Source: Bryobacterales bacterium (lineage in GTDB: Bacteria > Acidobacteriota > Terriglobia > Bryobacterales > Bryobacteraceae). Taken from it: a stretch of DNA of 32,395 nt. Shown one piece after another: positions 1 to 9,688 of the stretch (its first letter is position 1; every line of letters begins with the position of its first letter). The stretch covers positions 1 to 32,395 of the forward strand of contig JADLBD010000087.1 in NCBI GenBank assembly GCA_020847975.1. The letters run 5' to 3'. The notes under the pieces are model-generated. The model worked only from the letters and a program-made list of their open reading frames with translations, made no database searches and was not told the DNA's origin. The position numbers and the translations under genes are program-made.

Positions 1-76
1 CACTCAAAGTCAAACCGTCCGCACAAAGGCTACGCCAACTGCGCATCACTCGGCACACAATCCTCCCCAAGTGGAA

Positions 77-2188
77 CTACACAATCGCCCCTTCCGATAG
101 CAAATAATTCTTGCGCCGTTTCTTAGGGGCGTTCGCCGACCGGGCCGATCGCTCCTTGAGCGGCAATTGAATCATCTGAGCACGGTTCGAAGAGAAGGGG
201 GAGTAGAATGCGCTCTGGGCAGGGTTGGAAAGGAAGAAAGCGAAGAGTTCGTTGTTCTTCAGACCTGCTTGATACGACAAGGGCGCTACGGCAGTTGTGG
301 CGTCGAAGCCTGGAGCCATCCGGGCATAGTCGCCCTCACCAAGGCAAGATGTATAGCAGCGGGGTTGAGGGGTCCACGTTGCTGTCGCGCTACCTTGGCT
401 TGTCGTCATGCCCACACCGATCAATCCAGGCGGAAACCGAATGACTTGGCTGAAGACATTCCCGGGGGCGTTGGGCACGTTGGCGAACGTGAAGCTGACG
501 TACGATATCCAAAAGCTGCCATCGTTGGTGATTGCAGTAGTCCCCATGAATTGGTCGTAAGGATAGGGATTGACGAAGCCGCAACCCCTGTCTGAGTTGC
601 AGGTCCATATATTCGTCCGGCCGTTACCTGCATTCAAAGCTGGCACGACAACGCTCCAGCGCTCGCTGGCTGGGTCGGCATAAGCGTCCAGTTGGGCCGC
701 ATAGTACAGGGGAAGGCAGTTCGTCTGGGTGAGATTGATTAGCGAACCATCCGACGTGCAGGACATGCCTACGCCGGCAACGACGGAATCGTTATAAGGT
801 TGACCGAACGTGGTCAAGGGGGAAGGGGATGTATCGGAAAAGGTTTGCCCGCCGTCGTTTGACTCGAACCGATGAATGGCCTTCGGAATAACCTGGTTCA
901 GTTCCGGTGCAAACACGTGAAACTTTTGGCCCGTTGCCACGATCTTACTCAAGTGCCCGCCACCAATGAACGAAGGGGGAACTGCGAGTGTGGCCGGTGA
1001 AACAAAAGACGCGCCACCATTAGTGGACCTTGCCACGTAATAACCTGCGGCGATGGAATAATTGAATCCACCGAACCTCACAGCGCCCACCGCTATCCTG
1101 CCCTGTCCATCCACGCTTATGGACGGGTAGTCCCAACTTGACAAGGGGTCTGATTGAAAGGCAGGAATCAGGTTGATCGTCCATGAACTGCCTTGCGAAT
1201 CATTTGAGTACCCGAAGTAAACGTTAGCCGGACCTCCACTCTGCGGCACCTGCAAGGCGCACATAACATAGCGGTTACGCGCTGCATCCCATGCCACGCC
1301 GGGATCCGAAATGAAGACCCCAGATATCGCGAAGATCGCAGGCGAACTCCATGTATGGCTGCCCGTGTTGAAGTAGGAAGAGTAAAGTGCCGTCGAATTA
1401 CTTTGCGCCTGCGACCATACAGCTACCCAGTTCGAGCCCCCCTTAGCAATCACTGGCTCCCATACATATTGAGCATTGTTCGGACTATTACTACTTCTTC
1501 GCGCATATGAATACTCGTTGAGCACGCCATGAATGACATAGTCGGCAATCGAGGAGCGCGAGAGGGCGTTATTCGGGCAGAACTGCCGCTCTCCGCAACC
1601 GGTGGCAATCGTGCCAATCTCGCGGAGTTTCTGCACCCATTGCAACCCGTACGTTCCGTTGGGCATGTCGGCCGGAAAAAACGCCTGGTTAGAGTAGTTA
1701 GTAAAACTATCGTTAATTATCCCATTCACATAAGTGGGACTTCCAATTGTTAGTTGCCCTGTTCGGACCGCGAAGATAGCGGCCTGCAGATTCGACACAG
1801 GGCTGCCCGGGCAGAAGATCAGTTGGCCCTGACCGTTATAACCGCATCCCCCCGTGATTCCAAGCCTGTACATCTTCTGAATCCAACGGTATAAAAGATA
1901 CCCCGGTTGAACATCAGCAAACCAGGAACCATTATACGGCCCAGGATCGGCGTCTGCGAAGCCGTCGACAGAGCCATAGGTTTTCAGAGACCATGCGCGA
2001 ACGAAGAAAACTGCGGCATCCTGGCGGGCGGCAACATTGCCTGGGCAATAGTACCCTGGTGAACATCCGTTGGAAATGCCCTTCAAACCCATCTCATTCA
2101 CCGTGTTGTAGTACGGGTCGGATGCGTAAACATCAGAAAAGAATGCCGATGACCTTGAACTTGAGATGGATAGCGCAAATCCAATCAA
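77..2188 (-). CDS. Secreted SLH-repeat surface protein with sialidase/BNR-like region
   Basis: Three S-layer-homology-like repeats occupy roughly residues 17-70, 90-145 and 168-225. Each has an FxDV or F-A-D type opening, a G-I-(S/T)-x-GC segment and a CPG/CPN motif, the Cys-containing SLH variant common in Acidobacteria. Residues about 235-560 hold Asp-box-like segments (SxDGGxTF, STNGGASF), suggesting a sialidase-type beta-propeller. A basic KKRRK tail ends the protein. The only in-frame start is a TTG at 2188 with no visible Shine-Dalgarno, and it would begin inside the hydrophobic core of a signal peptide. The frame stays open upstream to a stop at 2273-2275 and encodes a good signal peptide there: an RDRK n-region, a hydrophobic stretch, and SRSSA before the cleavage point. 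An ATG at 2276 would start this peptide if a ten-G run between them were one base shorter. The protein is probably exported and wall- or envelope-associated; its substrate is unknown. Confidence 0.75.
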   Translation of the reverse strand: MIGFALSISSSRSSAFFSDVYASDPYYNTVNEMGLKGISNGCSPGYYCPGNVAARQDAAVFFVRAWSLKTYGSVDGFADADPGPYNGSWFADVQPGYLLYRWIQKMYRLGITGGCGYNGQGQLIFCPGSPVSNLQAAIFAVRTGQLTIGSPTYVNGIINDSFTNYSNQAFFPADMPNGTYGLQWVQKLREIGTIATGCGERQFCPNNALSRSSIADYVIHGVLNEYSYARRSSNSPNNAQYVWEPVIAKGGSNWVAVWSQAQSNSTALYSSYFNTGSHTWSSPAIFAISGVFISDPGVAWDAARNRYVMCALQVPQSGGPANVYFGYSNDSQGSSWTINLIPAFQSDPLSSWDYPSISVDGQGRIAVGAVRFGGFNYSIAAGYYVARSTNGGASFVSPATLAVPPSFIGGGHLSKIVATGQKFHVFAPELNQVIPKAIHRFESNDGGQTFSDTSPSPLTTFGQPYNDSVVAGVGMSCTSDGSLINLTQTNCLPLYYAAQLDAYADPASERWSVVVPALNAGNGRTNIWTCNSDRGCGFVNPYPYDQFMGTTAITNDGSFWISYVSFTFANVPNAPGNVFSQVIRFPPGLIGVGMTTSQGSATATWTPQPRCYTSCLGEGDYARMAPGFDATTAVAPLSYQAGLKNNELFAFFLSNPAQSAFYSPFSSNRAQMIQLPLKERSARSANAPKKRRKNYLLSEGAIV

Positions 2189-2258
2189 AATTGTTGCGGA
2201 TAGAGTGAGGGCGAGGTTGGGGGATTTCCGGTCTCGACCACTCGCGTGAGGCGGGGCA

Positions 2259-2268
2259 GGGGGGGGGG
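2259..2268. repeat. Homopolymeric G10 tract at the 5' end of the SLH gene
   Basis: Ten consecutive G on the plus strand (C on the coding strand) lie eight bases into the reading frame that starts at the ATG at 2276-2274. With ten bases the ATG frame ends after 47 codons at 2133. With nine it joins the signal-peptide frame of the SLH protein. Mononucleotide tracts of this length are known slippage sites in other bacteria; a sequencing or assembly miscount is the plain alternative. Confidence 0.8.
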
Positions 2269-2374
2269 AGTTTCATGGTATGCTCACGGAAACAAAAACA
2301 TCTATCACCCAGAGAATAAGGACCTCTGATCAGGAAGTCAATCGTTATTTTGCATTCAATTCGCCGGTTGAACT

Positions 2375-3425
2375 CTAGCAGATCCGCGGCAACTGCTCGC
2401 CGATTTGCATGGGGATGACTCGCGTGCCGCCGATCGGCGTCCGCGCGAGCAGCATTCCCGGACGCTGCGCGGTGACTTCTCCCAGGATGGCGGCATTTCC
2501 GCCAAGCGGATGGGCTTCGATTGCGGCGAGCGCTGCATCCGCGGCCTCCGGGGCTACGATGGCGAGCAATTTGCCCTCGTTGGCGACGTAGATGGGGTCC
2601 AGGCCAAGCAAATCGCAGGCGGCCTGTACGGCTGAGGTGACCGGAAGATTGCGCTCGTCGATGAGAATGCCGACATTCGATTTGGCGGCAATTTCGTTGA
2701 GCGAGGAGGCAACGCCGCCGCGGGTGGGGTCGCGGAGAACGTGGACGTGCGGGGTAGCATCGAGAATTGCCTGCACCATGGTATGAAGCGGAGCACAATC
2801 GCTTTCGATGAGCGTGTCGAATTCCAGGCCTTCGCGCACGCTCATGATCGCCATCCCGTGATCGCCCACGGTTCCGCTGACCAGCACGACGTCGCCCGGC
2901 TGCGCCATGGCGGGTCCGATACGCGCGTGCCCGGGGAGGATGCCTAATCCGGAAGTATTGATGTAGCAGCCGTCGCCGTGGCCGCGCTCGACCACTTTCG
3001 TGTCGCCGGTGACGATCTGCACGCCGGCCGCCTGCGCTGCCTTGGCCATGCGCTCGACAATGCCGGCGAGCGAGGCCATGGGGAAGCCTTCTTCGAGGAT
3101 GAATCCGGCACTGAGGTAAAGGGGCATGGCTCCGCTCATGGCGAGGTCATTCACGGTGCCGTTCACCGCCAGATCGCCGATGGACCCGCCGGGGAAGAAG
3201 AGCGGCCGGACGACGAATGAATCGGTGGAGAAGGCCAGGCGTCCGGGCGGCAAGTGGAGCACCGTGGAATCGCCGAGATTCTCCAGCGCCTCGTTGCGGA
3301 AGGCGGGAAGGAACAAATGCTCCACCAGTTCGGCGGAGAGCTTGCCGCCTCCGCCGTGGCCGATGACGATGTTGGGATAGTCGCGGAGCCCGAGCGGACA
3401 GGTCCAATTGTTGAAATCCGGAGGA

Positions 3426-3433
<8 letters not shown>
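2375..3433 (-). CDS. hypE: Hydrogenase expression/formation protein HypE
   Basis: HypE dehydrates the carbamoyl group that HypF places on its C-terminal cysteine to a thiocyanate, and donates the cyanide ligand to the Fe on the HypCD complex. The 352-residue product ends in P-R-I-C, the conserved HypE C-terminus with the acceptor cysteine. It also carries the N-terminal HGGGGK motif and a D-(S/T)-F-V-V segment typical of the PurM/AIRS-like ATPase fold, then VTGDTKVVE and DPTRGGV. The start is taken as the ATG at 3433 because MADPPDF aligns with the family start. That ATG overlaps the hypD stop by eight bases (ATGGCTGA), implying translational coupling. No signal peptide is seen; it is cytoplasmic. 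It is the last gene of the hypABDE operon. Confidence 0.96.
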
Positions 3434-4531
<1,098 letters not shown>

Positions 4532-4535
<4 letters not shown>

Positions 4536-5197
4536 GAGCGCCTTCCTCGCGGCCGGAGCAGGAAATGGATCCACTCGTCGATCCCCAGCCCGGTTTTGGC
4601 TGATGTCTCGAAGATGCGCATCCCCGGGCGGACGGCGTGGATGTTGCGAACGGCCGCGTCGAGGTCAAATTCGCACGCCGCCGCCAAGTCCATTTTCGTA
4701 AGAACCGCAACATCGGAGGAGTTGAACATGCCGGGGTACTTCAACGGCTTGTCCTCGCCTTCGGTCACGGAGAGAAGCGCCGCGCGCGAGTGTTCGCCCA
4801 GGTCATAACTGGCGGGGCAGACGAGGTTGCCGACGTTCTCAATGAAGAGGACATCGAGTGCGGCAAGATCCCATCCTTCGAGATGCGTGGAAATCATGTT
4901 GGCTTCGAGGTGACAGCAGCCATGTGTCATGATCTGGCGTACCGGCGCCCCGCTTGCGGCGAGGCGGCGGGCGTCATTGTCGGTCTCGAGATCGCCGACC
5001 AGAGCGGCGGCACGGCGGCCCTCTGCGATGAGCGTTCGCAGAGTGCGTTCGAGGAGGGCGGTCTTGCCCGCGCCCGGACTGGAGACGAGATTGAATACGG
5101 TGACGCCGGCGGCTTCAAAACGTTCCCGCAGCGCGGCGGCCAGCAGATCGTTCTTGTTGAGGACGCCCTTGCGAATCTCCAGAACTCTGGTGGACAT
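4532..5197 (-). CDS. hypB: Hydrogenase nickel incorporation GTPase HypB
   Basis: HypB is the GTPase that works with HypA to insert nickel into the hydrogenase large subunit. Its 221 residues contain the Walker A P-loop SSPGAGKT (39-46), a metal-site C-C-H segment at 94-96 (THGCCHLEA), [16 protein letters not shown] with Cys127 (the dimer-interface metal site), and the guanine-recognition TKMD (167-170). The E. coli-type N-terminal CxxCGC high-affinity nickel motif and the His-rich stretch of storage-type HypB are both absent, so this is the minimal form. It starts four bases after the hypA stop and its own stop overlaps the hypD start, so the operon is tightly packed. Confidence 0.97.
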
Positions 5198-5201
5198 GAT
5201 C

Positions 5202-5552
5202 CTAAGGTACCTCTATCTCGAGCGACTCGATTTCCATCTCGCGTCCCTGGCGGATGGCCGCGGTGGGAGTATCGCACACGGGACAGCAGAAGAGCTGGAT
5301 GGAGGGAAGTTCGACTTCGGCTTCGCAATGCGGGCAGTAGATGACAACCGGGAGTTCGGTGATGAGGAGCCTGGAGCCCTCGAGCGGCGTGCCGGCGGCG
5401 GCAATCTCGTAGCAGAAGTGCAGCGCGGAGGCCACTACGCCCGATAGCGCGCCAATGCGGACGCGCACCTCGTTCACCCTGACAGCGCCGGCCTCGCGCG
5501 CGGCTTCGGAGGCGGCTTCCACCAGCCCGTGGGCTATGGATAACTCATGCAC
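5202..5552 (-). CDS. hypA: Hydrogenase nickel chaperone HypA
   Basis: The 116-residue product has the conserved MHELS N-terminus, whose His2 is a nickel ligand. It also has the zinc site made of two CxxC pairs, Cys73/Cys76 (CPHC) and Cys90/Cys93 (CPVC). HypA delivers nickel with HypB to the hydrogenase large-subunit precursor in the cytoplasm. The start codon is GTG at 5552, fixed by the need for His2. No clear Shine-Dalgarno precedes it; the 19 bases upstream are shared with the end of a truncated yceI frame. It is the first visible gene of the hyp operon, so the original operon promoter may have been lost or may lie further upstream. Confidence 0.96.
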   Translation of the reverse strand: MHELSIAHGLVEAASEAAREAGAVRVNEVRVRIGALSGVVASALHFCYEIAAAGTPLEGSRLLITELPVVIYCPHCEAEVELPSIQLFCCPVCDTPTAAIRQGREMEIESLEIEVP

Positions 5553-5845
5553 GGTACGACCACTGTAGCGAGATCTGTGTAGCGGGCGCTCTCGAGAATG
5601 TTCCGGTGCATGCGCTTGTCGCGCGACTCGCTTCCGCTGCTGCCGCTCAGGGCGTCGACGATGAGTTCGCCGGACGCTTTGCCGGCGGATGGATCAAAGT
5701 GAATGGTCCCGCTTTTCAATTGGAACGTGCCATGGACCGTGTGCAGCAAGGAGCCGAGCGTCCAGTGGATGGTGGTGTGCGAGGGATCGAAGATCAACAC
5801 CGTTTCCTGTGGGTAGGCCGGGAGCGTGACATGGCTACACTCCAA
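5534..5845 (-). pseudogene. YceI-family protein, 3'-truncated
   Basis: The frame encodes the N-terminal half of a YceI-like lipocalin fold. It has an FDPSHTTIHW start similar to the family's (I/L)DPxHSxVxF, a HTVHGTF segment, and a G-x-I-x-FDP strand. ELIVDA and SxSRDKRMHRNILES follow, corresponding to the family's S-x-S-RD-x-(K/R)-M-H region. Complete YceI proteins run about 170-200 residues; this one stops at residue 103, immediately after ARYTDL, with an unrelated tail of about ten residues reading into the hypA start. Translation would begin at TTG 5845 or GTG 5800; the former overlaps the stop of the FAD reductase gene. There is no continuation of the YceI sequence in another frame, because hypA follows at once. 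Confidence 0.7.
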
Positions 5846-6956
5846 AAACCATGGTCCAGCCCAAGGCCATCATGCTGCCCGCCAGCCGTGTGACTGGGAC
5901 GAAGCCAAGGTGGGTGGCAAGCATCTGGCCGAATACGGCGGGGCGCAAGGCGAAGGCGGACAGGGTACGGCGGCGAAGCCAGCCGCGGTTGTCGAGCAAG
6001 AGCATGAGACCGGCCATCAACGCCGGACGGCGGCGGATGCGATTATGAGCGTCCTGGTAGAGATGCGGCTCGCCGCGCACTAAGGCATCGGCCAGCGCGG
6101 CGGCCTGTTCGAAGGCGAGACACAAGCCTTGTCCGGTGATGGCATCCACGGAGCCGGAGGCGTCGCCGATGAGGAACACGTTGTTGGTACAAACGCGCGG
6201 CAGGGTGCGCGTGGCGGAGACTGCTCCCCGTTCCCGGGTCGTAACCGGAGCTGGGGCAAGCCTCGCTGAAAGATCCGGGAAACGGGAAAGGGTTTCGTCT
6301 AACCGTAATTTGGGATCTCGCGAGATGACGGCGACACAGACCTCCTTCTCCGCAACGGGAGTGACGTAGACCTGGCAACTCTCGCCCCAGTGAATCTCCA
6401 TGAATTCGGCCCATGGCTCGAGCGCGTAGTGGCGGCGAAATCCGTAGCGGCGTTTTTCGCACATGCCGGCGTCGAGGCCGGCCCAGCGGCGAACGGTGGA
6501 GTTGCCTCCGTCGGCGCCGGCAATCCAGCGGCAGCGGATTCCGCGGCCGTCGAGTTCCACGGCGTCATGGGCGAGGCGGCGCACGGTGGCTCCCCAGAGG
6601 ATGGAAACGCCGCGGTCGAGGGCATGCCGCACCAGCAGTTGGTGCAGCGCTGTCCGCCGGATTCCCAATCCGCAACAGCCGCCGAAACGCGCTTCGACGG
6701 AATGCCCCTCCCCGAGGAAGCGAATGCCAGCGACCGGATAGCCGGGACACGCACCAGCGCCGACTCCAAGACGGCTCAACGCGGCGAGAGAATCAGGCAT
6801 CAGGCCTTCTCCGCAAGCCTTGTCAATGGGACCTTCCCTGGCGCTTTCGGCAACCACTACGCGCAGCCCTTTGTTGCGAGCGGCGATGGCGGCGGCAAGG
6901 CCGGCCGGTCCCCCGCCAACCACGAACAGATCGGTTTCTCCGGGAACCGCGGCCAT
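5835..6956 (-). CDS. FAD-dependent oxidoreductase, geranylgeranyl-reductase / PHBH-like family
   Basis: The 373-residue flavoprotein begins with a Rossmann dinucleotide motif VVGGGPAG (residues 12-19). An ADGGNSTVR segment follows (the DG motif), then LIGDASGSVDAITGQGL, the second FAD-binding GD motif of the p-hydroxybenzoate-hydroxylase and geranylgeranyl-reductase group. No NAD-specific second Rossmann fold or membrane segment is evident. Its ATG follows the stop codon of the type III PKS with no intervening base, so the two are surely co-translated. In many bacteria a flavoprotein of this type sits next to a type III PKS and is thought to oxidise or reduce the polyketide or its prenyl/alkyl product. 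The exact reaction here is not readable from sequence. Confidence 0.85.
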   Translation of the reverse strand: MAAVPGETDLFVVGGGPAGLAAAIAARNKGLRVVVAESAREGPIDKACGEGLMPDSLAALSRLGVGAGACPGYPVAGIRFLGEGHSVEARFGGCCGLGIRRTALHQLLVRHALDRGVSILWGATVRRLAHDAVELDGRGIRCRWIAGADGGNSTVRRWAGLDAGMCEKRRYGFRRHYALEPWAEFMEIHWGESCQVYVTPVAEKEVCVAVISRDPKLRLDETLSRFPDLSARLAPAPVTTRERGAVSATRTLPRVCTNNVFLIGDASGSVDAITGQGLCLAFEQAAALADALVRGEPHLYQDAHNRIRRRPALMAGLMLLLDNRGWLRRRTLSAFALRPAVFGQMLATHLGFVPVTRLAGSMMALGWTMVFGV

Positions 6957-8006
6957 CTACCACCTCAAGAGGACCAATTCCGAACAGAAGCCGGGCCCCA
7001 TGGCGGCCAGCAGGCTGTAGCTGCCGCCGGGCGGCCGCTTGTTGAGGAAGAACTCCTCGAGGACGACGAGCACGGAGGCAGAGGACAGATTTCCGGTTCG
7101 GCGCAGGCATCCCCAGGAGGTATCGAGCGCGCCTTCGGGCAGTGAGAGAGCTTTCGCGGTCGCTTCGAGGATGCGCGGGCCGCCGGTGTGCAGGATCCAA
7201 CTGTGGATGTCCGCTTTGGTGAGACCTTCGTCCGAGAGAAACTCGTCCACGTCATTGGCGAGGTGCTGATCCACGACTTCGGGAACCTCACGGGACAGCA
7301 CGATACGGAATCCTTTGTGGGAAATATCCCATCCCATGACGTGCTCGGAGTTGGGATAGAAGACGGAGCGCGTAGCCAGGATTCGCGGACCGGCGCTATT
7401 CGTTTCCGCGCCGGAAACCAGCACCGCCGCGGCCCCGTCGCCGAAGAGACCGGAGGAGATGAGATTGGCCACGGAGAGGTCATCCTGCTGGAGGGTGAGG
7501 GAGCACAGTTCCACGGCGACGACAGCAGCGGCCTGATTGGGGAACCCGCGCACATAGTCAGCGGCGCGGGCCAGGCCCGCTGCTCCGGCGACGCATCCGA
7601 GGCCGAAGATGGGGATGCGTTTGAGCCGCGGCGAGAGGCCCATGCGATTGATGAGCTTCGCGTCAATGGAAGGGCTGGCGATGCCGGTGATGGAGACAAA
7701 GAACAGGGCGCCCAATTGATCGGGCGGCAAACCGGCGCGATCGAGCGCGCGGCGCAGGGCTTGCTCTCCAAGATTGGTGGCCTGCTCGATCCAGTGGCCG
7801 TTCGCCTGGCCCCAGGTGCGCAGTCCCACGTATTCTTCCATCGGCAGGGCGAGGTGGCGGGTCTCCACGCCAACGCGGGTATGGAGCCGGTCGAGGAATT
7901 GGGGATTATCGAGCTTCGCACCCCAATGACGGCTCAATGCGGAGAGCAGGACATGCTGCTCATACTGATTATCAGGAAATGCGCTGGCGACGCTTGAAAT
8001 GATCAT
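6957..8006 (-). CDS. Type III polyketide synthase (chalcone/stilbene synthase family)
   Basis: The 349-residue enzyme has the full catalytic triad of the type III PKS thiolase fold: Cys138 in FGLGCVAGA, His273 in LHTGGP and Asn306 in RRTGNLSS. The C-terminal GPG loop (AMGPGFCSE) is also present. Such enzymes extend an acyl-CoA starter with malonyl-CoA and cyclise it, giving alkylresorcinols, alkylpyrones or tetrahydroxynaphthalene. Product identity cannot be told from the motifs alone. ATG at 8006 is the natural start (MIISSVASAFP). It lies 50 bases after the TPR gene stop and abuts the FAD reductase downstream. It is a soluble cytoplasmic enzyme. Confidence 0.95.
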   Translation of the reverse strand: MIISSVASAFPDNQYEQHVLLSALSRHWGAKLDNPQFLDRLHTRVGVETRHLALPMEEYVGLRTWGQANGHWIEQATNLGEQALRRALDRAGLPPDQLGALFFVSITGIASPSIDAKLINRMGLSPRLKRIPIFGLGCVAGAAGLARAADYVRGFPNQAAAVVAVELCSLTLQQDDLSVANLISSGLFGDGAAAVLVSGAETNSAGPRILATRSVFYPNSEHVMGWDISHKGFRIVLSREVPEVVDQHLANDVDEFLSDEGLTKADIHSWILHTGGPRILEATAKALSLPEGALDTSWGCLRRTGNLSSASVLVVLEEFFLNKRPPGGSYSLLAAMGPGFCSELVLLRW

Positions 8007-8056
8007 TGTGGTGAATCTGTTCGAGACTGACGCAAGAATCCTGCGGGGCGTTTCCC

Positions 8057-8881
8057 TTATTTGAGGCGTCCCAGTTCTTCGCGGTACAGGCGGTTCCCTG
8101 GGAATTCCCGTGACAAATCCAGCAGAAATTGTTTCGCCTGAGATATATTTTTATCACGCAACGCGGCCACCGCGAGGAGCAGACGGGCGAAGGGGCCCAG
8201 ATAGCGGCCCTTCTCGGCCGTGAGGCGCAGTTGTTTGAGCCCTTCTTCGCGGTCGGTAGCGCCGCCGCCCATTCGCAGGAGCCAGCGCACGGGCGCGGGC
8301 TTGAGGCTGAGCATGTAGTTTTCCACGCCCACCGCGAGATAGGCATCGTAGTAAGTGGGGTCGAGGGACAATAGCTTCTCCGCGGTCAGCCGGCTGGTCT
8401 TCATGGAATTGAAGGAGCTGAAATAGCGCTTCTCGATTAACGCGTCGTAGTCGGCCCTGAGACCGTTCGCAAGAATGACGGCAAAAAGGGCATTCTCATC
8501 CGTTGCGGAGCGCGCCAAGGCGTGAGCGGCCTGTTCTCCGGCAACCGCCAAGTCCTGATCGAATGCTTTCCGCGCGGCCGGGTCCGGAGTCAATCTTCTG
8601 GATTTTCTGAAATTGTCATCGCGCAGGAAAAATTCACCTTGTAAAATATGCAGCCGGTCGAACTCGGAAAACAGGTATGCAGCCGCGTCAGAGACGGACC
8701 CCAAAGGATCGAACGGATGCGCGCTTTTCCACTGAGCGAAGGTCTGATGCGCCTGGTCGAACTGCAGGTTATACATCTGGCGGTATCCGGCGTCTAGTGA
8801 GGGACGGCCGGAATCAGCGCACCGAGCGGGCAGAGCATGGATGAGCGCGGCGATGAGCAGGAGGTGATGGACACGCGGCAT
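8057..8881 (-). CDS. Secreted TPR-like protein of unknown function
   Basis: A cleavable signal peptide is apparent (residues 1-22, hydrophobic core LLLIAALIHAL, then ARC-A-D). The rest is helical with TPR-like spacing (YRQMYNLQFDQAHQTFAQW; ALFAVILANGL; YYDAYLAVGVENYML; GPFARLLLAVAALRDKNISQAKQFLLDL). The start is the ATG at 8881, one base overlapping the stop of the truncated aminotransferase (TGATG); a TTG codon just before it is possible. The protein lies between a broken aminotransferase and the PKS gene in the same orientation. TPR scaffolds mediate protein contacts, and no enzymatic motif is seen. Confidence 0.75.
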   Translation of the reverse strand: MPRVHHLLLIAALIHALPARCADSGRPSLDAGYRQMYNLQFDQAHQTFAQWKSAHPFDPLGSVSDAAAYLFSEFDRLHILQGEFFLRDDNFRKSRRLTPDPAARKAFDQDLAVAGEQAAHALARSATDENALFAVILANGLRADYDALIEKRYFSSFNSMKTSRLTAEKLLSLDPTYYDAYLAVGVENYMLSLKPAPVRWLLRMGGGATDREEGLKQLRLTAEKGRYLGPFARLLLAVAALRDKNISQAKQFLLDLSREFPGNRLYREELGRLK

Positions 8882-9648
8882 CAAACGTTGATTGCCCTCC
8901 GCGCCAAGCCGAGAGGTTCGGTCCAGAACGACGGGGACGAATGCAATTGCTCCACGACATCCCTTACCGCCTCGACGAACTGTTCAAGTTGCCTGTGTGT
9001 GATGACCAAGGGCGGGGCCGCTTTGAGGACCATGAAATGATTGCCGCATATTTGCGTGAGGATTCCATGGTCGCGGAAAAGCCGCATCACGACAACCTGG
9101 CCGAACATGCCGGGGTGAATCTGACGGAAGGCTTCGAAGGGTACGCGCAGGCGCATTCTCCCCGGTGAAAACTCGATGCCGTTCATCAGGCCAAGGCCTA
9201 CCACTCCCTTCACCATCTCATATCCGGAGAGCGCTTCCAAGAGACGTGAACGCAGGAGGCTGCCCATGGAAATCGCGCGCGGCCCCAAGCTTTCGCTTTC
9301 GAGGACGTCCAGGGTGGCCAATCCGGCGCGCATCGAGAGGCTGTTCTCGCTGAAGGTGGAGGTGTGCACGATGGACCGCTTGAGAGAAGTGTAGACAGAC
9401 GCGTAAGTCTCGTCCGTCATGAGGAGGGCGCCGGTGGGGACGAGACCTCCGCTGAGAGCTTTGGCCAGCGCCACCATGTCACTGCGGACACCGTCGAAAT
9501 GATGGGCGGCGAGGAATTTTCCAGTGCGGTACAGCCCAGTTTGAACCTCGTCCAGCACGAAGAGGGTTCCATAGCGCCGGCAGAGTTCCGCGGCTGACTT
9601 CAGGTAGTCCGGCGCGGGGATGCGGATTCCGGCCTCGCCCTGGATGGT
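8881..9648 (-). pseudogene. Class III (PLP-dependent) aminotransferase, 5'-truncated
   Basis: The frame opens directly after a stop at 9649-9651 with T-I-QGEAGI-x-I-P-x-P-x-YL, the middle of a class III aminotransferase. It continues through FVLDEVQTGLYRTGKF (the PLP-contacting Asp), then LAKALSGG with the Schiff-base Lys, HTSTFSEN, and a normal C-terminus. About 200 N-terminal residues, including the substrate-binding half and the phosphate-binding Gly loop, are missing. There is no usable start codon before GTG 9558, which lies inside the core. The remaining 255 residues cannot form a complete enzyme. The break lies about 40 bases from the pheT stop. The closest functional groups (ornithine/acetylornithine/4-aminobutyrate type) cannot be separated from this fragment. 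Confidence 0.85.
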
Positions 9649-9688
9649 TTACAAAAATTAACGTTCTGGAGGGTTTCGCAAAGCCCTG

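Noticed and set aside
5553..5834. hypC hidden near hypA
   Set aside because: No short frame with an M-C-L-x-I-P-G start was found in or near the operon; this region is the yceI fragment.
9665..9682. Hairpin AGGGTTT/AAAGCCCT downstream of pheT as a terminator
   Set aside because: The stem is short with a wobble pair and the nearest T run on the minus strand is about 12 bases away, so it does not meet the usual pattern.
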